From NCBI RefSeq assembly GCF_023008245.1, contig NZ_CP090145.1, forward strand, positions 3,720,001 through 3,784,000: a DNA stretch of 64,000 bases, given 5' to 3'. Shown in pieces: positions 27,826 to 36,900 of the stretch (the first letter of the stretch is position 1; the number at the start of each line of letters is the position of its first letter). Position numbers and translations under genes: made by a program. The notes beneath the pieces were generated by a model. It did no database searches and had not been told where the DNA came from. It saw only the letters and a list, made by a program, of their open reading frames with translations. Source of the stretch: Flavobacterium sediminilitoris (GTDB lineage: Bacteria > Bacteroidota > Bacteroidia > Flavobacteriales > Flavobacteriaceae).

Positions 27826-27826
27826 G

Positions 27827-28633
27827 ATGAATGAAACTTTAAAAAGAGCAATTTCGGGTGCTGTTTATATTTTTTTACTATTAGGTTGTATCTTATATTC
27901 GCAGATAAGTTTCAATATTTTATTTGGTATCTTTCTAGCAATTGCTGTTTACGAATTTTGCAAAATGCAAAAATTAAATTTCTTAATCAACGTTGTAATT
28001 GCAATAGCACTTTATATTGTAATAGATAAAACAAAATATATTCAAAAAATAGATCAACCTATTACTATTTTTACAATATTCATTTCATTTCGTTTATTGT
28101 ATTTTCTATTCAATAAAAAAATAAATACTATTTCAACTCTTTGGAAATATGCCTATTTAATTGGCTATATTATTCTCCCTTTTATTTTAATAGCGAAAGT
28201 TCCTATAGGTGTTGGAAATAAATATAACCCAAAGATTTTAATTACAATTTTTATCTTAATCTGGACCAATGACACATTTGCCTACTTAGTAGGGAAAAAT
28301 ATCGGAAAAAATAAATTATTCCCTACCATATCTCCCAAAAAAACAATTGAAGGATTTATAGGTGGTTTAATTTTTTCAGCAATTTGTGGTTATTTATTAG
28401 CAAAATATTATTTACATGCTACTTTATATATTTGGTTAATTATTTCTATTATTGTAAGCGTTTTCAGTACATTAGGAGATTTAATAGAATCTAAATTCAA
28501 AAGAGTTGCAGAAATTAAAGACAGCGGAAATATAATGCCTGGTCATGGTGGCATACTAGATAGACTAGATAGTATTATATTTGTAGTTCCATTTATATAT
28601 TTATTTTATTTAATTTTAAATTATGTTTCATAA
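27827..28633 (+). CDS. cdsA: Phosphatidate cytidylyltransferase
   Basis: 268 residues from the ATG at 27827, one base after the upstream stop. The longer frame from 27776 would overlap the LUD gene. It has about eight membrane segments and the CDP-diglyceride synthase signature near the C-terminus: SKFKRVAEIKDSGNIMPGHG then GILDRLDS. It makes CDP-diacylglycerol from phosphatidate and CTP in the inner membrane. The 3' end overlaps psd by 11 bases. Confidence 0.95.
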   Translation: MNETLKRAISGAVYIFLLLGCILYSQISFNILFGIFLAIAVYEFCKMQKLNFLINVVIAIALYIVIDKTKYIQKIDQPITIFTIFISFRLLYFLFNKKINTISTLWKYAYLIGYIILPFILIAKVPIGVGNKYNPKILITIFILIWTNDTFAYLVGKNIGKNKLFPTISPKKTIEGFIGGLIFSAICGYLLAKYYLHATLYIWLIISIIVSVFSTLGDLIESKFKRVAEIKDSGNIMPGHGGILDRLDSIIFVVPFIYLFYLILNYVS

Positions 28634-29273
28634 AGAAGGTGCCAAGATCATTTTAATTACACTTACATTAGTAGTAGGTATAATCTTTTTAAGCGATGCT
28701 TTTATTTCAATTAACTGGTTGAGAAATGCGATAATTATATTATCATTAGTTTTTCTTATCCTAATACTTCAGTTCTTTAGAAATCCTAAAAGAGAAACTG
28801 ACAACAGTGACAATCATATTCTTGCACCTGTTGATGGAAAAGTAGTTGTAATTGAAGAAGTTTTTGAACCTGAATATTTCAAAGACAAACGATTAATGGT
28901 ATCCATTTTTATGTCCCCAATAAATGTCCATGTTACAAGATATGCATTAAATGGAATAGTAAAATATAGTAAATATCACCCTGGTAAATATTTGGTTGCT
29001 TGGCATCCAAAAGCAAGTGAAGAAAACGAACGTACAACAGTTGTTATAAACAATCGTGTATACGGAGAAGTAATGTATCGTCAAATTGCCGGAGCATTAG
29101 CTCGTAGAATTATAAACTACGCAGAAGAAGGCATGAGAGTAGTACAAGGAAAAGACGCTGGTTTTATTAAATTTGGTTCAAGAGTAGATATTTATTTACC
29201 TCTTGGAACTGAAGTAAATGTAAAACTTGGAGAAAAAGCAATTGGAGCAAAAACCATCATCTGCAAAAAATAG
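28623..29273 (+). CDS. psd: Phosphatidylserine decarboxylase (short form)
   Basis: 216 residues. Two N-terminal membrane segments (about 8-25 and 31-49). The decarboxylase core has APVDGKVVVIEE, SIFMSPINVHVTR and the self-cleavage Gly-Ser in IKFGSRVDIYLP (about residues 180-185), where the pyruvoyl cofactor forms. It converts phosphatidylserine to phosphatidylethanolamine, the next steps after CdsA. It overlaps cdsA and abuts the ACBP gene. Confidence 0.92.
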   Translation: MFHKEGAKIILITLTLVVGIIFLSDAFISINWLRNAIIILSLVFLILILQFFRNPKRETDNSDNHILAPVDGKVVVIEEVFEPEYFKDKRLMVSIFMSPINVHVTRYALNGIVKYSKYHPGKYLVAWHPKASEENERTTVVINNRVYGEVMYRQIAGALARRIINYAEEGMRVVQGKDAGFIKFGSRVDIYLPLGTEVNVKLGEKAIGAKTIICKK

Positions 29274-29552
29274 ATGAGTAATAAGAATTTAGACATATTA
29301 TTTGATGAAGCTTTTGAGAATGCAAATAAAATTCCTCAAGAGTCAGTTCCGCAAGATACACAGCTAGTATTATATGGTTTATATAAACAAGCAACTAGCG
29401 GTATAACAAATATCTATTTTCAAAATCCACAAGATTTAATAAATGCATTCAAGCTAAATGCTTGGATGCAAGTAAAACATCTATCAATAAGTGAGGCAAA
29501 GCAACAATATATAGATATCATTAATCAACTTATGAAAGAGCGAAATTTATGA
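29274..29552 (+). CDS. Acyl-CoA-binding protein
   Basis: 92 residues. The ACBP four-helix pattern is recognisable: LDILFDEAFENANKI, the LYGLYKQAT motif (Tyr and Lys that bind the CoA phosphates), then a helix with AWMQVKHLSISEAKQQYID. It buffers long-chain acyl-CoA in the cytoplasm. ACBP is rare in bacteria but found in Flavobacteriia. It starts on the base after the psd stop and overlaps the next gene by 4 bases, placing it in the phospholipid operon. Confidence 0.88.
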   Translation: MSNKNLDILFDEAFENANKIPQESVPQDTQLVLYGLYKQATSGITNIYFQNPQDLINAFKLNAWMQVKHLSISEAKQQYIDIINQLMKERNL

Positions 29553-30322
29553 AACACTTCTACGTTGTATTACCTATCTTATTTTTACTAAACTCTTGCA
29601 AGGAAAACAACAATTTAGTTGAAGTACAACTTCCTGAGCCAGAAATAGAAACTTCTGTTGTTTATAGTAATCCATCAGATACAAAAACAAATAGTGGTCC
29701 TTTCCAATTATTTAAAATCAATTACCCTTTTGATGCTTTAGAACCTTCAATTGATGGTAAAACTATGGAAATTCATTATACAAAACACTATTTGAGTTAT
29801 ACCAATACATTAAACAAACTAATTGCTAATAATCCTGATTGGCAAGATAAAAATATAGAAGAACTTCTACTGTTTTCAAATGAAAAAAATAATGATTTAA
29901 AAAATAATGCTGGTGGTTATTACAATCATTCTTTATTTTTTGAAATCTTGACACCCAAAGGAGCAAAATCACCAAAAGATAACCTTTCAAAAGCTATAAA
30001 TACTGAATTTACATCTTTTAATTTATTCAAAAACAAATTTATTAGTGAAGCAAACAAACATTTTGGATCAGGATGGATTTGGTTAATTGTAAAAAAAGAT
30101 GGTAAACTTGAAATTACGACTTCAAACAATCAAGATAATCCGTTAATGAGTGATTCTAAGATAAAAGGTAAACCAATACTTGGTATTGATTTATGGGAAC
30201 ATGCTTATTATTTAAAATATCAAAATAATAAAAGAACATATATAGAGTCTGTTTTTGAAATTATTAACTGGACAGTTGTTTCAAAAAAATATAATGATAT
30301 AATACCAACCAATCCGCAATAG
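29549..30322 (+). CDS. Lipoprotein superoxide dismutase (Fe/Mn family)
   Basis: 257 residues. The signal peptide has lipobox LLNSC (Cys17), then a ~40-residue linker, then an Fe/Mn SOD domain. All four metal ligands are visible: His in EIHYTKHY, His in GGYYNHSLFF, Asp in LGIDLWEHAYY and His in the same motif. GSGWIWL is the conserved core. Most bacterial Fe/Mn SODs are cytoplasmic; this one would be anchored in the periplasm or outer membrane. It overlaps the ACBP gene (ATGA). Metal preference cannot be decided. Confidence 0.88.
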   Translation: MKHFYVVLPILFLLNSCKENNNLVEVQLPEPEIETSVVYSNPSDTKTNSGPFQLFKINYPFDALEPSIDGKTMEIHYTKHYLSYTNTLNKLIANNPDWQDKNIEELLLFSNEKNNDLKNNAGGYYNHSLFFEILTPKGAKSPKDNLSKAINTEFTSFNLFKNKFISEANKHFGSGWIWLIVKKDGKLEITTSNNQDNPLMSDSKIKGKPILGIDLWEHAYYLKYQNNKRTYIESVFEIINWTVVSKKYNDIIPTNPQ

Positions 30323-30333
30323 CGGATTTTTTT
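30311..30333 (+). terminator. Terminator overlapping the SOD stop codon and touching the next start
   Basis: AATCCGC and GCGGATT arms with loop AATA, then a T-run ending directly at the ATG at 30334. The SOD stop TAG (30320-30322) is within the loop and right arm. Confidence 0.75.
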
Positions 30334-30909
30334 ATGCAAAAATTACTAACCGACATATCAAATTGCACTCATTGCGCTACATTTTTACCACTAGGCCCTA
30401 ATCCAGTAGTAAGAGCAAGTAAAACAGCTAAAATCCTAATTATTGGACAAGCTCCTGGCACAAAAGTACACCAAACAGGAATTCCTTGGAATGACCCTAG
30501 TGGAAATCAATTACGCAAATGGCTTAACATTTCTAATGATGTATTTTACGATACTTCAAAAATTGCCATTGTTCCTATGGGGTTTTGTTATCCTGGAAAA
30601 GGAAAAACGGGAGATTTACCTCCTAGAAAAGAATGTGCTCCACTTTGGCATGAAAAATTACTAATTCAAATGCCTGATTTAGAATTAATATTACTTATAG
30701 GTCAATATTCGCAAAAGTATTATTTGAATAACAAGAACAAAGCCACTTTAACAGAAACAGTAAGTTCATTTGAAGAATATTTACCAAAATATTTTCCGCT
30801 ACCTCATCCTTCTCCTAGAAATAGATTTTGGCTACAAAAAAATCAATGGTTTGAAGAAAGTGTTATTCCAATATTAAGAAAAAAAGTAACCTCTATTCTA
30901 TCAAAATAA
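30334..30909 (+). CDS. Uracil-DNA glycosylase superfamily protein
   Basis: 191 residues. The water-activating/nucleotide loop is ILIIGQAPGTKVHQTGIPWN, followed by DPSGNQLRKWL, and the C-terminal DNA loop is LPHPSPRNRFWL, the pattern of family 4/5-like UDGs. N-terminal NCTHC lacks the spacing of a complete 4Fe-4S cluster set. It probably removes uracil or related bases from DNA, but the family is functionally mixed. Its ATG lies directly after a terminator T-run, so no ordinary ribosome-binding site is present. Confidence 0.8.
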   Translation: MQKLLTDISNCTHCATFLPLGPNPVVRASKTAKILIIGQAPGTKVHQTGIPWNDPSGNQLRKWLNISNDVFYDTSKIAIVPMGFCYPGKGKTGDLPPRKECAPLWHEKLLIQMPDLELILLIGQYSQKYYLNNKNKATLTETVSSFEEYLPKYFPLPHPSPRNRFWLQKNQWFEESVIPILRKKVTSILSK

Positions 30910-30936
30910 AAAGTCCAATCTAGCGATTGGACTTTT
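30909..30936. terminator. Bidirectional terminator between convergent genes
   Basis: 12-base-pair perfect stem AAAAGTCCAATC / GATTGGACTTTT with loop TAGC. A/T runs on both sides fit termination of both the UDG gene and rocD. Confidence 0.88.
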
Positions 30937-30956
30937 CTATAAAAAATATTTATATT

Positions 30957-32201
30957 TTATTTTTCAAAGGCTTTCAATGTTTCCGTAATAATACGAACAC
31001 AATCAAGCAACTGCTCTTTATTCATTACTAATGGTGGTGCAAATCGGATAATATTACCATGTGTTGGTTTTGCTAACAATCCATTATCGCGCAATGCCAT
31101 ACAAATATTCCAAGCTGTTTCACTCTCTTCCTCATCATTAATTACAATTGCATTCAATAAACCTTTTCCTCTTACTAAAGAACAAATTTTACTATCTGCA
31201 ATATATTTATTTAATTCTGAACGGAATAATTCTCCTAACACTTCTGCATTTTCAGCTAAATTCTCATTTTTAACCACTTCTAATGCTGCAATAGCAACTG
31301 CTGCTGCAATAGGATTTCCTCCAAATGTTGATCCATGTTGTCCTGGTTTAATAACATTCATGATATCATCATTTGCTAAAACTGCCGATACTGGATAAAC
31401 ACCTCCTGATAATGCTTTACCAAGAATTAAAACATCAGGTTGTACATTTTCATGATTTACTGCTAATAACTTTCCTGTTCTAGCAACACCTGTTTGTACT
31501 TCATCAGCTATAAACAAAACATTGTTAGCTTCACAAAGTGCTTTTGCTTTTGTTAAATACCCATCTGTTGGTACATAAACTCCTGCTTCACCTTGAATAG
31601 GTTCTACTAAGAAACCTGCAATGTTTTTAGACGATGTAATTGCTTTCTCTAAAGCTTCAATATCATCATAAGGGATTTTTATAAATCCGGCAGTATAAGG
31701 TCCGAAATTTTTACGTGCGTTTTCATCATTAGAAAATGAAATAATAGTTGTTGTCCTACCATGGAAATTGTTTTCACAAACAATTATTTGCGCTTCATTC
31801 TCATCAATTCCTTTCTTTTCATAAGCCCATTTTCTACAAATCTTCAAAGCCGTTTCAACAGCTTCTGCACCTGTATTCATTGGTAATACTTTATCAAATC
31901 CAAAGAAATCTGTTATGTATTTTTCATAAACACCAAGTTTGTCATTATAAAATGCTCTCGATGTTAATGTTAATGTTTGTGCTTGTTCCATCATTGCTCC
32001 AACAATTTTTGGATGACAATGTCCTTGGTTTACTGCTGAGTAAGCCGAAAGAAAATCATAATATTTTTTCCCTTCAACATCCCAAACATAGACACCGTCT
32101 CCTTTGCTTAAAACTACTGGTAGTGGATGATAATTGTGTGCACCATACTTATTTTCTAGTGCGATAGCTTCTGCCGAGCTCATTTTTTCTAAAACTGACA
32201 T
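30957..32201 (-). CDS. rocD: Ornithine-oxo-acid transaminase
   Basis: 414 residues, a class III PLP aminotransferase. [20 protein letters not shown] and [20 protein letters not shown] at the N-terminus are typical of ornithine aminotransferase. [16 protein letters not shown] carries the PLP-ring Asp and [15 protein letters not shown] the Schiff-base Lys. It converts ornithine and 2-oxoglutarate to glutamate semialdehyde and glutamate (arginine/proline metabolism). Monocistronic by layout. Confidence 0.95.
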   Translation of the reverse strand: MSVLEKMSSAEAIALENKYGAHNYHPLPVVLSKGDGVYVWDVEGKKYYDFLSAYSAVNQGHCHPKIVGAMMEQAQTLTLTSRAFYNDKLGVYEKYITDFFGFDKVLPMNTGAEAVETALKICRKWAYEKKGIDENEAQIIVCENNFHGRTTTIISFSNDENARKNFGPYTAGFIKIPYDDIEALEKAITSSKNIAGFLVEPIQGEAGVYVPTDGYLTKAKALCEANNVLFIADEVQTGVARTGKLLAVNHENVQPDVLILGKALSGGVYPVSAVLANDDIMNVIKPGQHGSTFGGNPIAAAVAIAALEVVKNENLAENAEVLGELFRSELNKYIADSKICSLVRGKGLLNAIVINDEEESETAWNICMALRDNGLLAKPTHGNIIRFAPPLVMNKEQLLDCVRIITETLKAFEK

Positions 32202-32330
32202 GATAAATTTATTAGATTATTAAATCTTCAATTCCTTCTTGAAAACAGGAGAGAAATCATCCTTAAATACAAATGTAAAAATTTTAGTTCAGAGTGCCAT
32301 GATATAAAAACTTTAATATTATATCAAATA

Positions 32331-32876
32331 TTATGAAGCATCATACATTTCTAATAATTTAGTAACAGTATTCCAATTTCGAATAGTTGCTGTTACACTC
32401 AGTTTTTTTTCAATATATTTTTGATCAAACTTTGTCTTCCCTGCTCCTACTGCATACTTTATAAAAATACGACTGCTATCTATTTGTGCTTCATCTGGTT
32501 TCACCTGACTCATTTTCAAATCATTCATAGCTCCATCTGCTAATTCTTTCGAAATAAATGCAACATATAGTTTTTTGGTATCACATTCTTTATCTTTAAG
32601 AAACTGATTATTATTAAAACAAGCTTCTAAATCTGATTTACCAATAACAATTACAGGAACTTCATGACCAAAGATTTTAAAAATTTCTTGCTTAATCTGA
32701 AATCCTACTGAACCACCATTTTTTTCTTCAGTATCTATAAAAACATTTCCTGTTTGAATATAAGTACGCACATTTTGAAAACCTATATTTTCTAATGCCT
32801 TTTTTAACGCATCCATTTTTATCATATTGTGTCCTGAAACATTGATGCCTCTTAAAAGTACTAAATGAGTTATCAT
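32331..32876 (-). CDS. DUF1697 family protein
   Basis: 181 residues. The conserved N-terminus THLVLLRGINVSGHNMIKMDAL and the NVRTYIQTGNVF strand identify DUF1697; the C-terminal NWNTVTKLLEM is also typical. Cytoplasmic, function unknown. Confidence 0.88.
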   Translation of the reverse strand: MITHLVLLRGINVSGHNMIKMDALKKALENIGFQNVRTYIQTGNVFIDTEEKNGGSVGFQIKQEIFKIFGHEVPVIVIGKSDLEACFNNNQFLKDKECDTKKLYVAFISKELADGAMNDLKMSQVKPDEAQIDSSRIFIKYAVGAGKTKFDQKYIEKKLSVTATIRNWNTVTKLLEMYDAS

Positions 32877-32918
32877 GAAATTATTTTTTTGTTATGTCTC
32901 AAAAATACAACTTTTAAA

Positions 32919-33776
32919 TTATTCGATACTTTTCTTTTGAAAACTCAATATTTCTTTTAACCATAGTACTATTAATAGTGGAGCAATTCCATGACACAAA
33001 CGGACAACGGTTTCAAAACCATATTGATGCAATGTATCTAAAGGAAAATCTATTGAGAAATTAGCTACTATTCTGGCAAAAGCAGTTAAAAATCCCCAAA
33101 TAACAGCATAAACAGCAACTTCTTTAGCTATTCTATTTATAAACAAAAGTGGTAAGATTAAAAAATCAATAATCCCTATAATCCATAAAAACAAACGGGC
33201 ATTATCTTCAGATATATTCAAAATAGAAATTGTCATATCTATAAAATTACCTGGAACAGGATAAAAACCAAAAGCATATAATCCATGACATAAGAACGTT
33301 ATTCCTACTAACCATTTTAATATTAAAATGCCTCGTGATAATGAAAACGATTTTGAATAAGCATATAACAATAAAAATGGTAATCCTAATTGTAAACTAT
33401 GTTCAAAATATTGTCCTATATGAAAAAAAGATTCCTTTGTAAATAAAAATACAACTATAAATTGCCAAAAAGCAATCCCTTTTATTAACCCTTTGATAAA
33501 CTTATTCGAATTTTCTTGTAAAAAGAACACACAAATAGCAGCCATAAGATATAAAAAACCAATCCCTTTTATTATAAACTGAATTTTAGTATCTACTGAA
33601 GTATCATTTACAAATTCACTCCATTCAATGTTAAAAAGTCCAAGAACAGGACTCATTAAATTCTCATACCACAATATAGCTCTATAAGGTACATCCCAAA
33701 AAATATGCTGATAAGCTCTTGCTAAAAAAACAGTAAAAACAGATAGTTTTAATAAAAAGATAGTTTTAGAATTCAT
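32919..33776 (-). CDS. Integral membrane protein of unknown function
   Basis: 285 residues with about seven hydrophobic segments. Conserved-looking aromatic/His residues lie within membrane or loop regions (AYQHIFWDVPYR, HIGQYFEHSLQLGLP, TFLCHGLYAFGFYP, RLCHGIAPLLIVLW), which suggests a haem, quinone or metal-binding membrane protein, perhaps distantly DoxX-like. No family is assigned with confidence. It is 42 bases from the DUF1697 start on the same strand. Confidence 0.65.
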   Translation of the reverse strand: MNSKTIFLLKLSVFTVFLARAYQHIFWDVPYRAILWYENLMSPVLGLFNIEWSEFVNDTSVDTKIQFIIKGIGFLYLMAAICVFFLQENSNKFIKGLIKGIAFWQFIVVFLFTKESFFHIGQYFEHSLQLGLPFLLLYAYSKSFSLSRGILILKWLVGITFLCHGLYAFGFYPVPGNFIDMTISILNISEDNARLFLWIIGIIDFLILPLLFINRIAKEVAVYAVIWGFLTAFARIVANFSIDFPLDTLHQYGFETVVRLCHGIAPLLIVLWLKEILSFQKKSIE

Positions 33777-33952
33777 TTTTTATATTTTTTTAACGACAAT
33801 AATACAATTTTTAGATGTTCAAAAGATTAAACAAACATATCTAATTTATTAAATAATATCTATTATTATTATAAAATCATTAATTTTATAAATGGGACTA
33901 ACTAATTGATAGTTAAACTAATATTTTTACAAACAAAAACAAAACAAACTAA

Positions 33953-36292
33953 ATGAAACAATTTTACATTCTACTTTTTGTATTATCCTCATTATTTGGA
34001 TTTAGTAATACAGATAAGTATCGCATCATCTTACTAGATGATCCCAGTACGACGATTACAGTGGCTTGGAATCAAATTTCAGGAACAAATCCTACTGTTT
34101 ATTATGGAACAACTGATTTTGGAACAAACTGGAACTCTTATCCAAGTAGCAAAATCGTTGATAGAGCTATTACTTATAGAGGCATGAATAATAATTTTGC
34201 AAGGATTAGCGGATTAACAGCAAATACAGCTTATTATTTTGTAATCAAAGATAGTCAAGGTACTAGTCAACGCTTTTGGTTTAAAACAGCTCCAAATGAT
34301 TTAAGCAGACTATCATTTATAGCTGGTGGAGATTCTAGAAATAATAGAACGCCTAGACAGAAAGCAAATAAATTAGTTGCAAAATTAAAACCACATGCTG
34401 TTTTTTTTGGTGGTGATATGACTGACAGCGATAATAATAGTCAATGGCAAGAATGGTTTGATGATTGGCAATTAACAATTGCTTCAGATGGCAGAATGTT
34501 TCCTATTATACCTGTAAGAGGAAATCACGAAGGAGCTTCAACAATTTACAACTTATTTGATACTCCAAATTCAGATTCTTATTATGCTGTTACATTTGGA
34601 GCTAATCTTGTGAGAATGTATTCTTTAAATTCCGAAATTTCAGTTACAGGAAATCAGAATAATTGGTTAAATAATGACTTACAAGCTAATTCAAATGTTA
34701 TTTGGAAAGGAGCACAATATCACAAACCAATGCGTCCTCATAATGCTGCCAAATCTGAAGGAACTAGTATTTATAATGCTTGGGCAGAAACATTTTATAA
34801 CAATGAAGTAAGAATGGTTGTGGATTGCGATTCGCACACTGTAAAATCGACATGGCCAGTAAAACCATCAACAGAACCAGGAAGTGATGAAGGGTTTATA
34901 AGAGATGACAATAATGGTACTGTTTATTTAGGAGAAGGCTGTTGGGGCGCTCCATTAAGAGCTAATGATGATAACAAAAACTGGACAAGAAATTCAGGTT
35001 CGTTTAACCAATTCAAATTAATTTTTATAGATCAAAACAAAATTGAAGCTAGAACTATAAAAATTGACAATGCTGATAATGTAGGCTCTGTGTCTAATAC
35101 AAATCCTTTTATTTTGCCTTCTAATTTAGATGTTTGGAATCCTAGTAATGGAGCCGTGGTTGAAATTTTCAAAGACACTTATCAATCTGCACCACAAATA
35201 GAATTAGCAAATATTACAAACGGACAATGTTATGATAGTGGTAACAATATTAATATCCCAATTAACATAATTGAAAATGGAGGTGGTATAGATAATGTGA
35301 AATTGTATATTAATGGTAATTTCGTCACTACAGATGCAATAGCGCCTTACAGTTTTGATCATAACTTTACTCCAGGTATACAAACCATAAATGTAGTTGC
35401 TACTGATGCTAATGGACGAACAGCTTCTACCGAACGTTATATTTTTGTTGAAACGTTCACAAACGATGAAACTTTTTCAATATTAACAGGTGATGACGAT
35501 GTAGAAGAAGCGCAAGACGGACGATTATATACGGATAGTTCCGATTTAGAAATGGTATATGATAGCTACAACGGATTATTATATCAAACTATAGGATTGC
35601 GTTTTGGAAATATTAAAATTCCACAAGGAGCAGTAATCAATAGTGCTTATATTCAGTTTACTGTAGATGAAGCCAATAGTGCAAATTGTGAATTAGAAAT
35701 CGCAATAGAAGACACTGATAATGCTGCCGAATATGTCGAAGCTCTTTCTTACGGAGTAAGTTCCAGAAATTACTATACCAACACCATAAGTTGGTCACCC
35801 ACTTCATGGCCTACAACTAATCAAAGTAGCACAGCACAAAGAACACCTTCATTGGTTAACTTGATACAAAATAGCATTGATAAATCAACTTGGCAAAACG
35901 GAAACGCTATTGCTTTTAGCATAAAAGGTACAGGTATTAGCTTAACTAGCACATCTGCAAAAAGAGTTGCTGATTCCTTTGAAGGAGGAATTTCAAAAGC
36001 ACCTAAACTGGTTATAAATTATAGTTATTCTTGCAATACTTTATCTAAAACCCAATTTAAAAATCAAGAAAAATTAGGTGTAAAAACTTCTGAAAACACC
36101 ATAACAGTTGATTATTTAGAAAACATCAAAAGTGTAGCGCTATATGATATTACTGGAAAACTTATTGCCATAAAAGAAAATCAAAACAACACTACAATAA
36201 TTATTGAAAACATAGATAGAACTAATCAACTGTTATTTGTAAAAGCAATTACACATAATGGTACTATAGTGTCTAAAAAAGTAATCTTTTAA
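33953..36292 (+). CDS. Secreted metallophosphoesterase with type IX secretion sorting tail
   Basis: 779 residues. Signal peptide (cleavage near GFSN), then a fibronectin-like purple-acid-phosphatase N-domain (~20-110). A calcineurin-like phosphoesterase domain (~118-370) has GGDSRNNR, FGGDMTD, RGNHEG, QYHKPMRPH and DCDSHTVK as metal-ligand motifs. An Ig-like domain (~400-495) and a beta-sandwich domain of the DNRLRE kind (~505-690) follow. The C-terminal ~70 residues (VALYDITGKLI ... SKKVIF) form a type A T9SS sorting signal. It is therefore exported by T9SS and attached to, or released from, the cell surface. Substrate unknown. Confidence 0.88.
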   Translation: MKQFYILLFVLSSLFGFSNTDKYRIILLDDPSTTITVAWNQISGTNPTVYYGTTDFGTNWNSYPSSKIVDRAITYRGMNNNFARISGLTANTAYYFVIKDSQGTSQRFWFKTAPNDLSRLSFIAGGDSRNNRTPRQKANKLVAKLKPHAVFFGGDMTDSDNNSQWQEWFDDWQLTIASDGRMFPIIPVRGNHEGASTIYNLFDTPNSDSYYAVTFGANLVRMYSLNSEISVTGNQNNWLNNDLQANSNVIWKGAQYHKPMRPHNAAKSEGTSIYNAWAETFYNNEVRMVVDCDSHTVKSTWPVKPSTEPGSDEGFIRDDNNGTVYLGEGCWGAPLRANDDNKNWTRNSGSFNQFKLIFIDQNKIEARTIKIDNADNVGSVSNTNPFILPSNLDVWNPSNGAVVEIFKDTYQSAPQIELANITNGQCYDSGNNINIPINIIENGGGIDNVKLYINGNFVTTDAIAPYSFDHNFTPGIQTINVVATDANGRTASTERYIFVETFTNDETFSILTGDDDVEEAQDGRLYTDSSDLEMVYDSYNGLLYQTIGLRFGNIKIPQGAVINSAYIQFTVDEANSANCELEIAIEDTDNAAEYVEALSYGVSSRNYYTNTISWSPTSWPTTNQSSTAQRTPSLVNLIQNSIDKSTWQNGNAIAFSIKGTGISLTSTSAKRVADSFEGGISKAPKLVINYSYSCNTLSKTQFKNQEKLGVKTSENTITVDYLENIKSVALYDITGKLIAIKENQNNTTIIIENIDRTNQLLFVKAITHNGTIVSKKVIF

Positions 36293-36316
36293 ATCTTTAT
36301 TATCTCTTTTTACCTT

Positions 36317-36357
36317 AAAACCTAATAAGTTAATACTACTTATTGGGTTTTATTTTT
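36317..36357 (+). terminator. Terminator after the phosphoesterase gene
   Basis: AAAACCTAATAAGT and ACTTATTGGGTTTT arms (one G-T pair), 7-base loop, then a T-rich run, 24 bases after the stop. Confidence 0.8.
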
Positions 36358-36408
36358 TATTAGATTACGTTTTTAAAATACAACTTTGATTATAGTCAAT
36401 TTCAAAAG

Positions 36409-36441
36409 CTTTTAGTTTTTTATCGGAATGAGCATTGTAGA
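36409..36441 (-). pseudogene. Relic matching the HNH endonuclease gene
   Basis: 33 bases match 38594-38626 inside the HNH gene with two differences (31/33). On the minus strand it reads YNAHSDKKLK against YNAHSNKELK in the intact gene. The frame ends at a stop at 36365-36367 and is closed upstream near 36457. Nothing else of the gene is present, so it looks like a scar of a lost relative. Confidence 0.55.
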
Positions 36442-36480
36442 ATTTAATGGCTAATGATTATGTATAAATTAGTTTTTGTC

Positions 36481-36584
36481 CTCCGTCTGTTTGAGTGTTG
36501 TTTATAAAATGCGATTAGCAATTATATAAACAGTGTATTGAGAACCACAAAAAAACACCTCTTTACGGGAAGCCGTAAAACAAA
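36481..36584. repeat. ~104-base dispersed repeat, copy A
   Basis: It matches 38260-38362 with seven substitutions and one single-base indel. It includes the hairpin TTTACGG-GAAG-CCGTAAA (36562-36579). The two copies flank the two small genes at 36901-38068. No coding potential recognised; an opposite-strand frame across it (36502-36696) looks spurious. Confidence 0.8.
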
Positions 36585-36668
36585 TAAAAAAAAAGCCCCT
36601 TATTTTTACCAAAGCAAACCAACCAAGTACACTATAAAAAAGTGTTTTGGCAAACGATTTAGTCTTTA

Positions 36669-36720
36669 GTACGTATAAATACGTACAAAAAAGCATAAAA
36701 AATACGTATCTATACGTATT
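36669..36720. repeat. Two adjacent TACGTAT palindromes
   Basis: GTACGTAT-AA-ATACGTAC (36669-36686) and AATACGTAT-CT-ATACGTATT (36701-36720) are perfect inverted repeats with 2-base centres, 33 bases centre to centre. Four copies of the TACGTAT half-site lie within 52 bases. They could be a dimeric-protein operator pair. The rest of 36585-36900 shows nothing else clear. Confidence 0.6.
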
Positions 36721-36900
36721 GCAAGACTAAAAAGAATAGTTTAGGTTTGTAAGGAACAAATAAAACAAACTGGCTTTATCATACCTATCTACCTAAAACT
36801 AGATGACTTTGTATGATTTTGTTATACATATAAATTAGTTGTGCAACATTTGAACGAAAAATTGCGAAGTCAACTCAGACGTTTGAAAATTATAAGATAA

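Noticed and set aside
27776..27826. 17-residue N-terminal extension of CdsA
   Set aside because: It lies fully inside the LUD gene. The ATG at 27827, one base after that gene's stop, fits the family start.
36502..36696. 64-residue leftward frame
   Set aside because: It runs across the dispersed repeat and a TACGTAT palindrome, has no recognisable features, and the second repeat copy does not keep the frame (indel).
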